64,000 bases of DNA from Mycobacterium sp. Root135 (GCF_001426545.1 NZ_LMEZ01000004.1:496001-560000), one strand, 5' to 3'; positions 9,645 through 19,136 are shown, counted from the first letter of the stretch. The notes: generated by a model from the letters alone, not told the origin. Program-made: numbers and translations.

Positions 9645-9979
9645 GCGGCATCCTCGACGTACTGGCAGGCGTGCTGGTGCTGGCCGGTTCGACCTTGGCC
9701 CTGACCGCGGCGATCGGCGTGGTGCGGTTCCCCGACACCCTGTCGCGGATGCATGCCGCCACCAAACCGCAGGTCCTCGGGCTCTTGCTGGTGCTGATGG
9801 GTGCGGCCCTGCGGCTGCGCGGCCATCCCGACGTCGGAATGTTGATCCTGGCCGGGCTCTTCACCCTCATCACCGCGCCGGTGGTGGCCAACCGCGTCGG
9901 GCAACTCGCGTATCGGGAGCAGAGCTTCCGCGACGACTTGCTGACCAAGGACGACATGGCGGACCGCCCCGAGGACTGA
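9641..9979 (+). CDS. mrpG: Mrp antiporter subunit G
   Basis: 112 residues of the MnhG/PhaG family with three hydrophobic stretches and the family motif RFPDTLSRMHAATKPQVLG between the first two. It is the last gene of the mrp operon. The ATG at 9641 overlaps the mrpF stop (ATGA). The C-terminal 25 residues are charged and presumably cytoplasmic. No clear terminator follows; the next gene has its own promoter 15 bases after the stop. Confidence 0.9.
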   Translation: MSGILDVLAGVLVLAGSTLALTAAIGVVRFPDTLSRMHAATKPQVLGLLLVLMGAALRLRGHPDVGMLILAGLFTLITAPVVANRVGQLAYREQSFRDDLLTKDDMADRPED

Positions 9980-9993
9980 CGACTTGTCAGTGG

Positions 9994-10009
9994 TCGAATG
10001 TATGTTCGA
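9994..10009 (+). promoter_or_regulatory. LexA (SOS) box overlapping a leaderless promoter
   Basis: TCGAATGTATGTTCGA matches the mycobacterial LexA consensus TCGAAC-N4-GTTCGA with one mismatch. Its right half contains TATGTT (10001-10006), a TANNNT -10 hexamer placed so that transcription would begin on the ATG at 10013. LexA bound here would cover the -10, so the downstream gene should be DNA-damage inducible. Confidence 0.8.
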
Positions 10010-10012
10010 ATC

Positions 10013-11449
10013 ATGTCCGGAGCGGCAGTGCGAGAGGCGTTGGCGGCGGTGCGCGCCGCCTACGACGCGCTGGCGGCCTGCGACGTCGACCTGCTCACCC
10101 GCCAAGAACTGTTGGAGACCCTCGACGAACTCGAGACGCTGACCTGCCAGCTGCCCACGCAGACGCACCGATTGCTGGCCCGGCTCCAGCTGGAGACGAC
10201 GGCGAAGGAGCTCGGCGCCAAGTCATGGCGGGACGCGCTCAGGATTCGGTGGCGCATCTCGAGCGCAGAAGCCGGGCGTCGACTGACCGACGCCGCGCTG
10301 CTGGGACCTCGGGGCGCACTGAGCGGTGAGCCGCTCGAGCCGGTGCTCCCCGCGACCGCCAAGGGGCAAGCGCTGGGGCTTCTCAACGACGAACACGTCG
10401 AGGTGATCCGCAAGGCGATGGCGCGGATGCCGGGCTTCGTCGACCCGATCACCCGCGGACAGATCGAAGTGGACCTGGTTCGTACGGCAACCAGTGTCGG
10501 CCCCAAGGAACTGAAGGACTCCGCCGACCTGACACTGTTCCTGCTCGACCAGGACGGTCCCCCACCCGACGAGACCGAGCGCGACCGCAAGCGTGGGATG
10601 TCGAAGGGTAAACAACGCCACGACGGAATGACGCCGATCACCGCCAACCTCACCCCCGAGGCGTGGGCCGTCTGGGAGGTGATCTTCGCGAAGTACGCCG
10701 CACCCGGGATGTGCAATCCCGCCGACGCCGAACCCTGCACCTCCGGAACACCGTCACAGGAGCAGATCGACAACGACCACCGCAGCCTCGCCCAACGGCA
10801 GCACGACGCGATGGTCGTCGTCGGCCGCATCGCCTTGATGAGCGGCAATCTCGGTCGGCTCAACGGGCTGCCGGTGTCGGTGATCATCCGAACCACGTTG
10901 CAAGACCTGGAGTCCCGCGCTGGAGTGGGCGTGACTGGCGGTGGCACGGTGATGCCGATTGGCGACGTCGTCCGGCTCGCCGGCCATGCCAACCACTACC
11001 TGGCGGTGTTCGACGGCGCCACCGGGTCGGCCCTGGACTTGTTCCGCACCCGCCGGGTGGCGTCGGCGGCGCAACGGATCATGTTGATCGCCCGCGACGG
11101 CGGCTGCACAAAACCGTGCTGCACCGTCGGCGCGTACGGCTCGCAGATCCATCACGCCCGGCGCGACTGGGCGGCCGGCGGGCTCACCAACGTCGACGAT
11201 CTCGCCCTGGCGTGTGGGCCCGACAACCGCATGGTCGACGCCAAGGGTGGGTGGACCACCACCGTCAACGCCCGCGGGGACGTCGAGTGGGCACCGCCGC
11301 CGCAGCTGGACACCGGCCAGGCGCGGATCAACCACTACCATCGCCCCGAACGGCTGCTGTACCCGCCAGACGACGCGGAAGCGCTGTGGCACAACGACGA
11401 TCCCGAGCAACCCGGTGGACCGGCACCGCCCGCTGACCAGGTGGCGTGA
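10013..11449 (+). CDS. DUF222/13E12-repeat family protein with C-terminal HNH domain
   Basis: A 478-residue protein with an N-terminal DUF222 region (to about residue 300) and a C-terminal HNH nuclease-like domain containing SQIHHARRDWAAGG and DDLALACGPDNR. This is the mycobacterial 13E12 repeat family, present in many copies per genome, some SOS-regulated; the molecular role is not established. The start is ATG 10013, placed by the -10 hexamer at 10001-10006, which implies a leaderless transcript; an in-frame ATG at 9998 lies inside the LexA box and is unlikely. It is not part of the Rv0435c-Rv0434 backbone. Confidence 0.85.
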   Translation: MSGAAVREALAAVRAAYDALAACDVDLLTRQELLETLDELETLTCQLPTQTHRLLARLQLETTAKELGAKSWRDALRIRWRISSAEAGRRLTDAALLGPRGALSGEPLEPVLPATAKGQALGLLNDEHVEVIRKAMARMPGFVDPITRGQIEVDLVRTATSVGPKELKDSADLTLFLLDQDGPPPDETERDRKRGMSKGKQRHDGMTPITANLTPEAWAVWEVIFAKYAAPGMCNPADAEPCTSGTPSQEQIDNDHRSLAQRQHDAMVVVGRIALMSGNLGRLNGLPVSVIIRTTLQDLESRAGVGVTGGGTVMPIGDVVRLAGHANHYLAVFDGATGSALDLFRTRRVASAAQRIMLIARDGGCTKPCCTVGAYGSQIHHARRDWAAGGLTNVDDLALACGPDNRMVDAKGGWTTTVNARGDVEWAPPPQLDTGQARINHYHRPERLLYPPDDAEALWHNDDPEQPGGPAPPADQVA

Positions 11450-11509
11450 GTGCATCCGGGCCGTCGAGCAGGCCCGGGGTACGGCCGTGCCCTCTGGCCC
11501 GCCGGCAGG

Positions 11510-12157
11510 CTAGTCCGGCGCTCCACCGTCGGCGAGCTGAAACTCGATCATCGCGGCGACGGTCTCGACGGCGTCCCGCAGTGCGTCCAGCCGGGCAGAC
11601 GCCGACGGCGCTTCGAGCACCGCGTACCGGTCGGCTTGGCCCATCGGCACGCGGGACGACAACGCGTACAACCGCTTTCCGGCGTCGTCTCCGGGTTCCG
11701 GCTCGCCGAGCATCTCGGAACGAGACGGAAGTGTCGCCTCCTGCGCGGCGGCGACCCGGTCGAAGATCGACATCAGGCGGTCCTCGACCACGGCGATGTC
11801 GTCACCGGTGACGGTCGGGCCCGGCTCGTCGGGCCACACCTCGACGTCGGCGCGCGGGTACGGGTCGTCGTCGAGCCATGACGCCACGCGGATCCGCTCC
11901 CGCATCTCGCATTCCAACAGGTAGCGGCCGTCGCCAAGATCCCGGTACTCCACGATGTGCGCCATCGAGCCGACGTCGCACCTGGCGTCCGCGCCCCCGA
12001 CCTCACGCCCCGCGGCGATCAGGACGACGCCGAACTCGCGTGACCCATCCAGGCATTCGCGCACCAGTGCGCCGTAGCGGGGCTCGAAGATGCGTAGCGG
12101 CAGGTCCTCACCCGGTAGGCGTACGGACTCCAGCGGGAACATCGGACTTATCGTCAC
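11510..12157 (-). CDS. Lon N-terminal (substrate-binding) domain protein, Rv0434-like
   Basis: A 215-residue protein consisting of a Lon protease N-terminal domain (FPLESVRLPGEDLPLRIFEPRYGALVREC at the start; GSMAHIVEYRDLGDGRYLLEC in the middle) without the AAA or protease parts. Stand-alone LON domains are thought to bind protein substrates. It is the last gene of a minus-strand run sodC-GCS2 ligase-this gene, 25 bases after its neighbour, the same order as Rv0432-Rv0434. The start is GTG at 12157; an ATG at 12142 is the alternative. Confidence 0.85.
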   Translation of the reverse strand: MTISPMFPLESVRLPGEDLPLRIFEPRYGALVRECLDGSREFGVVLIAAGREVGGADARCDVGSMAHIVEYRDLGDGRYLLECEMRERIRVASWLDDDPYPRADVEVWPDEPGPTVTGDDIAVVEDRLMSIFDRVAAAQEATLPSRSEMLGEPEPGDDAGKRLYALSSRVPMGQADRYAVLEAPSASARLDALRDAVETVAAMIEFQLADGGAPD

Positions 12158-12182
12158 TGGTATCGCTTACCCGCCCGCGAAC

Positions 12183-13334
12183 CTACAGAACCAGCTCGGC
12201 GATGAGCGCGTCGACCACGGTCCGAAGATTGCCGTCGTTGTCGTCGGCGACCTGCCGCTGGCGCTGATACGACGCGCCCGTCTGGTAGATGCTGGACACC
12301 TGCGCCAGCTCGTCGGCGCAGCCAAGCGACTTCGCAACCGGTTCCAACTTGTTCAGCAGGTCGTCGAGATCCTCGGTGACAAGACGCTCGTTGCTGTCCT
12401 CGTCGAGGATGATGACCGCGTCGAGGCCGTATCGCGCGGCCCGCCACTTGTTCTCCTGGACGTGCCACGGCGGCATCGTCGGCAGGTGTTCGCCCGCGTC
12501 GAGGCGGCGGTCCAGGTCGACGATCAAGCAGTGGGTCAGCGCCACCAACGCACCGAGTTCGGCGATGTTGGAGATACCGTCGAAGATGCGCACCTCGATG
12601 GTGCCCAGATGAGGCGAAGGCCGTATGTCCCAACGGATTTCGTTCATGTGGTCGATGATGCCGGTCTTCTTCTGATCGTGAACGAACTGTTCGAACTGCG
12701 ACCACTCCTGGAAGTGGAATGGCAGGCCCGCGGTCGGCAACTGCTGAAACATCATCGCCCGGTTGCTGGCATAGCCGGTGTCGCTACCGTCCCAGTACGG
12801 CGACGAGGCCGACAGCGCCAACAGGTGCGGGTAGTGGTTGAGCAGCGAGGTGATGATCGGCATCACCTTGTGCGCCGACGAAACCCCGACGTGCACGTGC
12901 ACGCCCCAGATCAGCATCTGCCTGCCCCACCACTGGGTGCGCTTGATCAGCTCGGCGTAGCGCGGCGCGTCGGTCAGCTGTTCGGCCGACCACTTGGCGA
13001 ACGGATGGGTGCCCGCGCAGAACAGCTCCATCCCGCGGGCCCGCACGATCCGGCGGGCCGGGGCGAGGGTCGCCCGAAGATCGTCCATCGCCTCGGCAGA
13101 GTTGTCACAGATTCCCGTGACGACTTCCACGGTGTTGCGCAGCAATTCCTTGTGGACGTGCGGACTCTCACCGATTTCGGCGATCACCGCGGCCGCTTCG
13201 TTGCTCAGCTCACGCGTGCTGGGGTCGACGAGCGCGAACTCCCACTCAACCCCGATGGTCGGCCGGGCCGACCCCTTGAAGTCGATCCGTTGGGGCCGCG
13301 GACCGACCGTCGACTCACTCGGGGGAAATGACAC
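12183..13334 (-). CDS. YbdK-type carboxylate-amine ligase (GCS2 family), Rv0433-like
   Basis: A 383-residue member of the glutamate-cysteine ligase GCS2 (YbdK) family. The N-terminus has [13 protein letters not shown], the metal/substrate-binding start of the fold, followed by [15 protein letters not shown] and [10 protein letters not shown], all standard for the group. These enzymes ligate a carboxylate to an amine using ATP; YbdK of E. coli has weak glutamate-cysteine ligase activity, and the true substrate here is unknown. The start codon region overlaps the 3' end of sodC by 20 bases. Confidence 0.85.
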   Translation of the reverse strand: MSFPPSESTVGPRPQRIDFKGSARPTIGVEWEFALVDPSTRELSNEAAAVIAEIGESPHVHKELLRNTVEVVTGICDNSAEAMDDLRATLAPARRIVRARGMELFCAGTHPFAKWSAEQLTDAPRYAELIKRTQWWGRQMLIWGVHVHVGVSSAHKVMPIITSLLNHYPHLLALSASSPYWDGSDTGYASNRAMMFQQLPTAGLPFHFQEWSQFEQFVHDQKKTGIIDHMNEIRWDIRPSPHLGTIEVRIFDGISNIAELGALVALTHCLIVDLDRRLDAGEHLPTMPPWHVQENKWRAARYGLDAVIILDEDSNERLVTEDLDDLLNKLEPVAKSLGCADELAQVSSIYQTGASYQRQRQVADDNDGNLRTVVDALIAELVL

Positions 13335-14022
13335 CGCACGCCACCCGCTTGCCGGCGTCGCCGGTGGCCATCGTCATCTCGTCGGGGCCGGGCGTACCGT
13401 TCACCTGCTGGTAGCGCTCCGGCGGGATGTTGGCGAAGTTGTCGGCCTTCTCGTGGATGATGATGGCCGTCTTGGTGCCGGCCTCCAGATCCGCCGCGGT
13501 GAAGGCGTCGGTGGTGGTCACCGACATCGCCGAACCGTCGGCACGCACCTGCAGCGAGGAGAGGTCGCCGCTGGCCGGATGCCCGGAGTGGCCGCCGACC
13601 TGGAAGTGCGCACCCGCGGAGTTGAAGTCGGCGGGCGCGCCGCCGGTCGGTGCGACCGAGGCCGGCTCACACTTGCCAACCGAGTGGATGTGCATGCCAT
13701 GGAAACCGGGCGTCAACTGCCCCGACGCGGTGGTCTTGACGGTGACCGTGGCGTACCCGCCGGAGAATACGAACTCCGCGGTTGCCACCGAGGTGCCGTC
13801 GGCGGTCTTCAGATCGGCGGTAAGCGTCTCGCCGGTCGCCGTCGCAGAAGCTTCGGCGCCCTCTCCTGCCTCGCCAGCGCCTGCCGGCGGCGGCGAACCG
13901 GTCCACACCGGCGGGGTGGTTCCAGGCTGCGTGGCGACGGGCTCGTATGGGGAGCACGCGGCCGCGATGGGAACGATGAGTGCCGCGGCGGCGAGAAGGC
14001 GGAGCGGGGCAGAGATCGGCAT
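13315..14022 (-). CDS. sodC: Cu-Zn superoxide dismutase lipoprotein
   Basis: A 235-residue exported superoxide dismutase. The signal peptide ([15 protein letters not shown]) ends in a lipobox, so the mature protein is anchored outside the membrane at Cys23. A proline/glycine linker precedes the SOD fold with the ligand block [11 protein letters not shown] and the segment [15 protein letters not shown]. It dismutates superoxide reaching the cell envelope. It corresponds to Rv0432. Its 3' end overlaps the next gene by 20 bases, so the three minus-strand genes likely form one transcript. Confidence 0.93.
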   Translation of the reverse strand: MPISAPLRLLAAAALIVPIAAACSPYEPVATQPGTTPPVWTGSPPPAGAGEAGEGAEASATATGETLTADLKTADGTSVATAEFVFSGGYATVTVKTTASGQLTPGFHGMHIHSVGKCEPASVAPTGGAPADFNSAGAHFQVGGHSGHPASGDLSSLQVRADGSAMSVTTTDAFTAADLEAGTKTAIIIHEKADNFANIPPERYQQVNGTPGPDEMTMATGDAGKRVACGVISPE

Positions 14023-14032
14023 GCCGGAAAGC

Positions 14033-14500
14033 CTAACCGGTGACCGCCACGATCACGCCGGGCGGTTGTTCTGCGACCGCGGGTGTCCTGGGTTCGACGG
14101 GCGCGCCGAGCAGCGTGCCGATCTCGTCGGCCGCTTCCTTCTCCCCCGGCGCCTCGCCGAAGTACACGGTCGTCGCGGTCACACCCTCCAGGGTGAGGTT
14201 CCCGGTTTCGGTGACGTTCCACTCCGCGTCGCGCAGTCGGGTGGCGGTCTGATCGGCCAGGCCGGCGATCTCGGAGGTGTTGAACACCCGGACGTCGGGC
14301 TTGGCGGCGGCCGGTTCAGTCGTCTCAGACGTCGGAGCCGCGGTGGTGGTCGCGGTGGTGGTGGCACCCGCCGAGCTGGCGTCGTCGTCATCGCTTGAGC
14401 CGAGGGCTTGGAAGCCGACCAACAGAAACACGACACCGAGAAACAGCAGCACCATGACCATGGCGCGCAGCGGCAACCCGGAGGAGTCTCGTTGATTCAT
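14033..14500 (-). CDS. virR: LytR C-terminal domain membrane protein, VirR (Rv0431)-like
   Basis: 155 residues: a short cytoplasmic tail, one membrane segment ([20 protein letters not shown]), an acidic and Thr/Ala-rich linker, then a LytR_C domain ([21 protein letters not shown] onward). Position and architecture match Rv0431, named VirR for its effect on vesicle release and envelope permeability in M. tuberculosis. The start at ATG 14500 is preferred over GTG 14509 because TACAGT (14508-14513, minus strand) sits 7 bases before it. The gene ends 10 bases before sodC. Confidence 0.85.
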   Translation of the reverse strand: MNQRDSSGLPLRAMVMVLLFLGVVFLLVGFQALGSSDDDDASSAGATTTATTTAAPTSETTEPAAAKPDVRVFNTSEIAGLADQTATRLRDAEWNVTETGNLTLEGVTATTVYFGEAPGEKEAADEIGTLLGAPVEPRTPAVAEQPPGVIVAVTG

Positions 14501-14507
14501 CGCACTC

Positions 14508-14513
14508 ACTGTA
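14508..14513 (-). promoter_or_regulatory. -10 hexamer of leaderless virR-like gene
   Basis: TACAGT on the minus strand fits TANNNT and lies 7 bases upstream of ATG 14500, so the transcript would start at or next to the start codon. No -35 was recognised. Confidence 0.5.
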
Positions 14514-14552
14514 TCGAGCCGCCCCCGTAGGGCGAAAACCGTTAGGTACCGA

Positions 14553-14861
14553 TCACGTCACGTCGAAGCCGAGGCGGCGCGCGGCCCGGGCCTTTTGGCG
14601 ACTGGCCCGCACGCGTCGGAGTCGCTTCACCAGCATGGGATCGACGGCGAGGGCTTCGGGACGGTCGACCAGTGCGTTGAGCACCTGGTAATACCGCGTC
14701 GCCGACATGGAGAAGAGTTCTTTGATTGCGTCTTCCTTGGAACCCGCGTACTTCCACCACTGCCGTTCGAACGCAAGGATGTCATGTTCGCGGCGGTTCA
14801 GGCCGTCGGCGAGAGCCTCGTCGTCCCCGGACTTTTCAGTCCGCGCAATGGCGCCGTCCAT
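14553..14861 (-). CDS. DUF3263 protein, Rv0430-like
   Basis: A small basic protein of 102 residues with the DUF3263 core NRREHDILAFERQWWKYAGSKEDAIKELFSMSATRYYQVLN, which looks like a helix-turn-helix: the SATRYYQVLNALVDRPEAL segment resembles a recognition helix. A DNA-binding role is an inference. The ATG at 14861 gives the same length as Rv0430; the frame is open further upstream but unsupported. It diverges from def across 135 bases. Confidence 0.8.
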   Translation of the reverse strand: MDGAIARTEKSGDDEALADGLNRREHDILAFERQWWKYAGSKEDAIKELFSMSATRYYQVLNALVDRPEALAVDPMLVKRLRRVRASRQKARAARRLGFDVT

Positions 14862-14983
14862 TTGCTCTGTGGACCCTTCCAAACACTCAAGACATTCCGG
14901 TGGTGACGGCCCACATTCAACCACGGCAGACCCGTCAGAGCCGTGACCCTTGCCCGCGAGTCGGCAGCCGAGAGCCCGCCCAC

Positions 14984-14989
14984 TAATCT
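14984..14989 (+). promoter_or_regulatory. -10 hexamer of def
   Basis: TAATCT lies 7 bases before ATG 14997 and would give a leaderless def transcript. It sits in the 135-base region shared with the divergent DUF3263 gene. Confidence 0.5.
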
Positions 14990-14996
14990 TCTCCGC

Positions 14997-15590
14997 ATGG
15001 CCGTCGTACCCATCCGCATCGTGGGAGATCCAGTCCTGCACACTGCGACCAGTCCGATCCCCGTCGGTGACGACGGATCGCTGCCCGCCGATCTGGCGAA
15101 TCTCATCGAAGATCTATACGACACGATGGACGAAGCCAACGGTGTCGGGTTGGCCGCCAACCAGATCGGGGTCTCCAAGCGCGTGTTCGTCTACGACTGC
15201 GCCGACGAGCGCGGTCGCGCGACCCGCCGTCGTGGCGTGATCGTCAACCCGGTGCTCGAGACCTCCGAGGTTCCCGAGACGATGCCCGATCCCGACAACG
15301 ACGACGAGGGCTGTCTGTCGGTTCCCGGCGAGTCGTTCCCGACCGGCCGGGCCAGCTGGGCGCGCGTGACGGGACTCGACGCCGACGGGACGCCCATCAC
15401 GCTGGAGGGCAACGGCCTGTTTGCCCGGATGTTGCAGCACGAGACGGGACACCTCGACGGGTTCCTCTACGTCGACAAGTTGATCGGCAGGCATGCCCGT
15501 GCGGCAAAGCGGGCGGTGAAGTCCAACGGTTGGGGCGTGCCGGGGCTGTCGTGGACGCCCGGCGAGGATCCCGACCCGTTCGGGCACTGA
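14997..15590 (+). CDS. def: peptide deformylase
   Basis: A 197-residue deformylase that removes the formyl group from the N-terminal methionine of new proteins. All three metal motifs are present: [10 protein letters not shown] (residues 49-58), EGCLSVPG with the metal cysteine C106, and QHETGHLDG with H148, E149 and H152; the HETGH form is usual in mycobacteria. The start ATG 14997 is fixed by the -10 hexamer upstream. The next gene begins 9 bases after the stop, as in Rv0429c-Rv0428c. Confidence 0.95.
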   Translation: MAVVPIRIVGDPVLHTATSPIPVGDDGSLPADLANLIEDLYDTMDEANGVGLAANQIGVSKRVFVYDCADERGRATRRRGVIVNPVLETSEVPETMPDPDNDDEGCLSVPGESFPTGRASWARVTGLDADGTPITLEGNGLFARMLQHETGHLDGFLYVDKLIGRHARAAKRAVKSNGWGVPGLSWTPGEDPDPFGH

Positions 15591-15599
15591 TGTTCCGCC

Positions 15600-16487
15600 G
15601 TGGTTGAGCTTCCCGAGGTCGGCACCAGGGTCAGCCTGCGATACCGCCTGCCCGCGGGTTCGGTGCCGCCGATGAGCGACGTCGTCGGGCATCTGCGAGA
15701 GGTCGGACCGACGCTGCTGGTCGAGACGAAGGCCGGCGACGTGGTGACCGTCTCGACGGCCGACATCGTGTCGATCAGGCCCTTGTCGGCCGCGCCGGTG
15801 CGCAACCGCGACATCCGCAACCTCGAACACGCCGCGGCACTGGGCTGGCCCGGGGTCGAGCACGAGTGGCTCGACGGCTGGCTGCTCCGGTTCGGACACG
15901 GCGTCACCCGGCGGGCGAATTCGGCGGTGCCGCTGCTGCCCACCCCCGGCGAGCACCTCGACGAGATCGCCGACTGGTACGCCGCCCGCGGGGTGCCTCC
16001 GCTACTTGCCGTGCCGGACCGGCTCTTCCGCCTGCCGCCCGATCAGCCGACCGACGGTGAGAACGTGGTGATGGCACGGCAATTGACCGATCGCGCCGCC
16101 AGCGCCTCGGTGTCGACGACGTCCAGGCCGGGCGACGCGTGGTTGCGCCTGCATCCCCGGCAGGTTCCGGTGGAGGTGCTCACCGCAGTCGTCGACGGCG
16201 TGGTTGCGTTCGGGACACTCGAGGACGCCGCGGTCGGTCGGGTGGCCGTCACCGTGGCGCCCGACGGCACCCGGTGGGCCGGGCTGTCGTCGGTCCACGT
16301 CGCGGAGGACGCCCGTCGTCGCGGGCTGGCGCGGACGCTGTGCGACGGACTGCTGGGGTGGGCCTTCGAACAGGGCGCGACCCGCGCCTACGTGCAGGTC
16401 TTGTCGGAGAATGCGGCTGCTACGAGCCTCTACCTGTCCATGGGGTTCGGCGAGCATCACCGCTCCCGCTACGTGTCGCTAGGGTAA
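15600..16487 (+). CDS. GNAT family N-acetyltransferase, Rv0428c-like
   Basis: A 295-residue protein: an N-terminal region of about 65 residues with a small-barrel look (GTRVSLRYRLPAG ... GDVVTVSTADIVSI), a middle segment, then a GNAT domain with the acetyl-CoA loop ARRRGLARTLCDGLLGWA and the C-terminal strand-helix YVQVLSENAAATSLYLSMGF. It transfers an acetyl group to an unknown acceptor. The GTG start at 15600 is 9 bases after def, so it is probably co-transcribed; its end overlaps the xthA promoter. Confidence 0.82.
   Translation: MVELPEVGTRVSLRYRLPAGSVPPMSDVVGHLREVGPTLLVETKAGDVVTVSTADIVSIRPLSAAPVRNRDIRNLEHAAALGWPGVEHEWLDGWLLRFGHGVTRRANSAVPLLPTPGEHLDEIADWYAARGVPPLLAVPDRLFRLPPDQPTDGENVVMARQLTDRAASASVSTTSRPGDAWLRLHPRQVPVEVLTAVVDGVVAFGTLEDAAVGRVAVTVAPDGTRWAGLSSVHVAEDARRRGLARTLCDGLLGWAFEQGATRAYVQVLSENAAATSLYLSMGFGEHHRSRYVSLG
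16480..16485 (+). promoter_or_regulatory. -10 hexamer of xthA
   Basis: TAGGGT overlaps the stop region of the GNAT gene and lies 6 bases before GTG 16492, the leaderless geometry, so xthA may have its own promoter besides read-through from def. Confidence 0.45.
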
Positions 16488-16491
16488 CCGC

Positions 16492-17289
16492 GTGCGAATC
16501 GCCACCTGGAACGTCAACTCCATCCGCTCCCGAATCGATCGGGTCACCAGCTGGCTGGAGCGCGCCGACGTCGACGTGCTGGCCATGCAGGAAACCAAGT
16601 GCAAGGACGACCAGTTCCCGACGATGCCGTTCGCCGCGTTGGGCTACGAGGTGGCGCACGTCGGGCACAGCCAGTGGAACGGTGTGGCGATCGCGTCGAG
16701 GGTCGGGCTCGACGACGTCGAACTCGGCTTCGCGGGCCAGCCCGCGTTCAACGACGCCGACGAGGCCAGGGCTATCGGCGCCACGTGCGGCGGGGTGCGG
16801 GTCTGGAGTCTCTACGTGCCCAACGGCCGCACGGTCGAGGATCCGCACTACACGTACAAGCTGGAATGGCTTGCCGCACTTGACAAGACGTCCTCCGGGT
16901 GGCTAGCCGACGATCCGACGGCGCCGATCGCGCTGGTCGGGGACTGGAACATCGCGCCGACCGACGACGACGTGTGGGACGTCGAGGTGTTCAAGGGCAG
17001 CACCCACGTCACCGAACCGGAGCGGGCGGCGTTCCGGTCCATCGAGGGTCGGTTCGCCGACGTGGTCCGGCCGTTCACCCCACCGCCGGGCAACTTCACC
17101 TACTGGGACTACACGCAGCTGAGATTCCCCAAGCGCCAAGGCATGCGCATCGACTTCATCCTCGGATCGGAAGCGCTGGCCGCCCGGGTGACCCACGCCG
17201 AGATCGCGCGCGACGAACGCAAGCCCGGCAAGAAGGGCACGCCAGCACCGAGTGACCACGCACCGGTGTGGGTGGATATCGGCGGCTGA
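16492..17289 (+). CDS. xthA: exodeoxyribonuclease III
   Basis: A 265-residue exonuclease III/AP endonuclease of the EEP superfamily. Visible active-site motifs are MQETKC (metal glutamate), the central YVPNGR, GDWNIAPTDDDVWD and the C-terminal SDHAPVWVDI with the catalytic Asp-His pair. It nicks DNA at abasic sites and removes blocked 3' ends in base-excision repair. The order def-GNAT-xthA matches Rv0429c-Rv0427c. It converges on the MFS gene with 8 bases between the stops. Confidence 0.93.
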   Translation: MRIATWNVNSIRSRIDRVTSWLERADVDVLAMQETKCKDDQFPTMPFAALGYEVAHVGHSQWNGVAIASRVGLDDVELGFAGQPAFNDADEARAIGATCGGVRVWSLYVPNGRTVEDPHYTYKLEWLAALDKTSSGWLADDPTAPIALVGDWNIAPTDDDVWDVEVFKGSTHVTEPERAAFRSIEGRFADVVRPFTPPPGNFTYWDYTQLRFPKRQGMRIDFILGSEALAARVTHAEIARDERKPGKKGTPAPSDHAPVWVDIGG

Positions 17290-17297
17290 CGCCTAGG

Positions 17298-19049
17298 TCA
17301 CGCCGCGTTGTCGGCGCCCGCCTCCGAACCGTAGCGGCCCGGGTTGAACAGCGACGCCGCCGCACCGAGCAGCATCATCACCGCGGCGGCGATGAACACC
17401 ACGCTCAGCCCGGAGTGGAACGGTTCGGTGATGAGCTGCGGGAAGAACGTCTTTCCGGTCAGCACGTCGGCGTTCACGCCGGGCTGGGTCAGCGCGCCCG
17501 ACGGCCCGAGCAACTCGCCCATCGGGTTGTAGCCGAGGAACGCGGCGAAGAGGCTGCCCACCGGCGGCAGGTTGGCCACGTCGTTGGCGACCGAGGCCGA
17601 GACCCCCTGCGCCTGAAGGCCGGTGCTCATCGCCGAGGGCAGGGTGTGGGCCAGGCCGACGATCATCAGCGAGAAGAAGACGCCGATCGACAGCGATGAG
17701 CCCGCGTTGAAGAACGTGGCGCGCACCCCGGAGGCGGCGCCACGCTGGGCGGCGGGCACGCTCGACATGATCGCCGCGGTGTTGGGGGCGGTGAAGATGC
17801 CGCCGCCAAGACCGTTGAGGAACACCAGCAATGCGAAGACCCAGTAGTCGAAGTTGACGGGGATCAGCACCAGCGCGATGAACGTCGCGGCCATCAGCAG
17901 CATGCCGCCGACGGTGAACGGTCGGGCGCCGAAGCGGTCCGACAGCGAACCCGCGATGGGTCCGGCCACCAGGAAGCCGACGGTGATGGGCAGCAGATAG
18001 ATACCCGCCCACAGGGGAGTGGACTCGAAGCTGTAGCCGTGCAACGGAAGCCAGATGCCCTGCAACCAGATGATGAGCATGAACTGGAGGCCGCCGCGGC
18101 CCATCGACGACATCAGGCCGGCGAGGTTGCCCATGCCGAACGAGGCGGACTTGAACAACCGGATGTCGACCATCGGCGAGTCGACGTGCAGTTCGATGAA
18201 GCAGAATGCCACCAGCAGCAGCAGGCCAATTCCGATGGCGCCGAGCACCATTGGGTTGGTCCAACCGGTGGTGTTGTCACCGTAGGGCTGGATGCCGTAG
18301 GTGATGCCTGCGAGCAGCACCGTCAGCCCGAGCCCGAAGGTCAACGTGCCGGGCCAGTCCAGCTTGCCGGGGGTGCGGGCACCGAGCTCGCGCAGCGACC
18401 GGACGCTCCAGATCGTCCCCGCGATGCCGATCGGCACGCCGACCCAGAAGATGGCCTTCCAGTGCCATTCGGACAGGAATCCGCCGATCAGCAGGCCGAG
18501 GAACGAGCCGGCGACGGCCGAGACCATGTTGACGCCGAGGGCCATGCCTCGCTGGTTGGCGGGGAACGCGTCGGTGAGGATCGCCGACGACGAGGCCATC
18601 AGCATCGCGCCGCCGACGCCTTGGACCACACGCCAGCCGATCAGCCACAAGGCGCCACTGCCGAGGTGGAACGGGTCGAACGACAGCGCGACCGCGGCGA
18701 CGGTGAACACGACGAAGCCCCAGTTGTAGATCTTGACCCGGCCCAACATGTCGCCGAGCCGACCGAAGGGGACCACCAGCACCGCGGTGACCACCAGGTA
18801 GCCCATCAGCATCCACAGCAGGTAGCTGACGTTGCCAGGCGCTAGGGGGTTGAGACCGATGCCGCGGAAGATCGCGGGCAGTGAGATCAGCACGATGGAG
18901 GCGTTGATGGTGGCCAGCAGCGTGCCAAGTGTGGTGTTGGACAACACGACCCACTTGTAGTGCGGGTGGTCGTGGTCCATCCGACGCCGTCGGGTGGCGG
19001 TTTGGGCGAGCGCTTCGTCGGTCTTCGTCATCTCGATCTCAGTCGTCAT
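17298..19049 (-). CDS. MFS transporter, DHA2 (EmrB/QacA-like) drug exporter
   Basis: A 583-residue transporter with about 14 predicted membrane segments, the DHA2 size. Landmarks: LLATINASIVLISLPAIF in TM1 (motif D1 region), GRLGDMLGRVKIY (motif A), RVVQGVGGAMLMASSSAIL (motif B) and VAGSFLGLLIGGFLSE (motif C, typical of exporters). It probably extrudes lipophilic compounds with proton energy. It replaces the Rv0426c-thiC segment found between xthA and thiD in M. tuberculosis. An AT-rich region with an inverted repeat lies about 90 bases upstream. Confidence 0.85.
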   Translation of the reverse strand: MTTEIEMTKTDEALAQTATRRRRMDHDHPHYKWVVLSNTTLGTLLATINASIVLISLPAIFRGIGLNPLAPGNVSYLLWMLMGYLVVTAVLVVPFGRLGDMLGRVKIYNWGFVVFTVAAVALSFDPFHLGSGALWLIGWRVVQGVGGAMLMASSSAILTDAFPANQRGMALGVNMVSAVAGSFLGLLIGGFLSEWHWKAIFWVGVPIGIAGTIWSVRSLRELGARTPGKLDWPGTLTFGLGLTVLLAGITYGIQPYGDNTTGWTNPMVLGAIGIGLLLLVAFCFIELHVDSPMVDIRLFKSASFGMGNLAGLMSSMGRGGLQFMLIIWLQGIWLPLHGYSFESTPLWAGIYLLPITVGFLVAGPIAGSLSDRFGARPFTVGGMLLMAATFIALVLIPVNFDYWVFALLVFLNGLGGGIFTAPNTAAIMSSVPAAQRGAASGVRATFFNAGSSLSIGVFFSLMIVGLAHTLPSAMSTGLQAQGVSASVANDVANLPPVGSLFAAFLGYNPMGELLGPSGALTQPGVNADVLTGKTFFPQLITEPFHSGLSVVFIAAAVMMLLGAAASLFNPGRYGSEAGADNAA

Positions 19050-19136
19050 CAGTTCGCTTCACGTATCGACAGGCGGTGCACGGAGCCGCCCCGGCGGCGA
19101 CATCCGCTCCAGCGGGCCACATTGCCCAAAACACAT

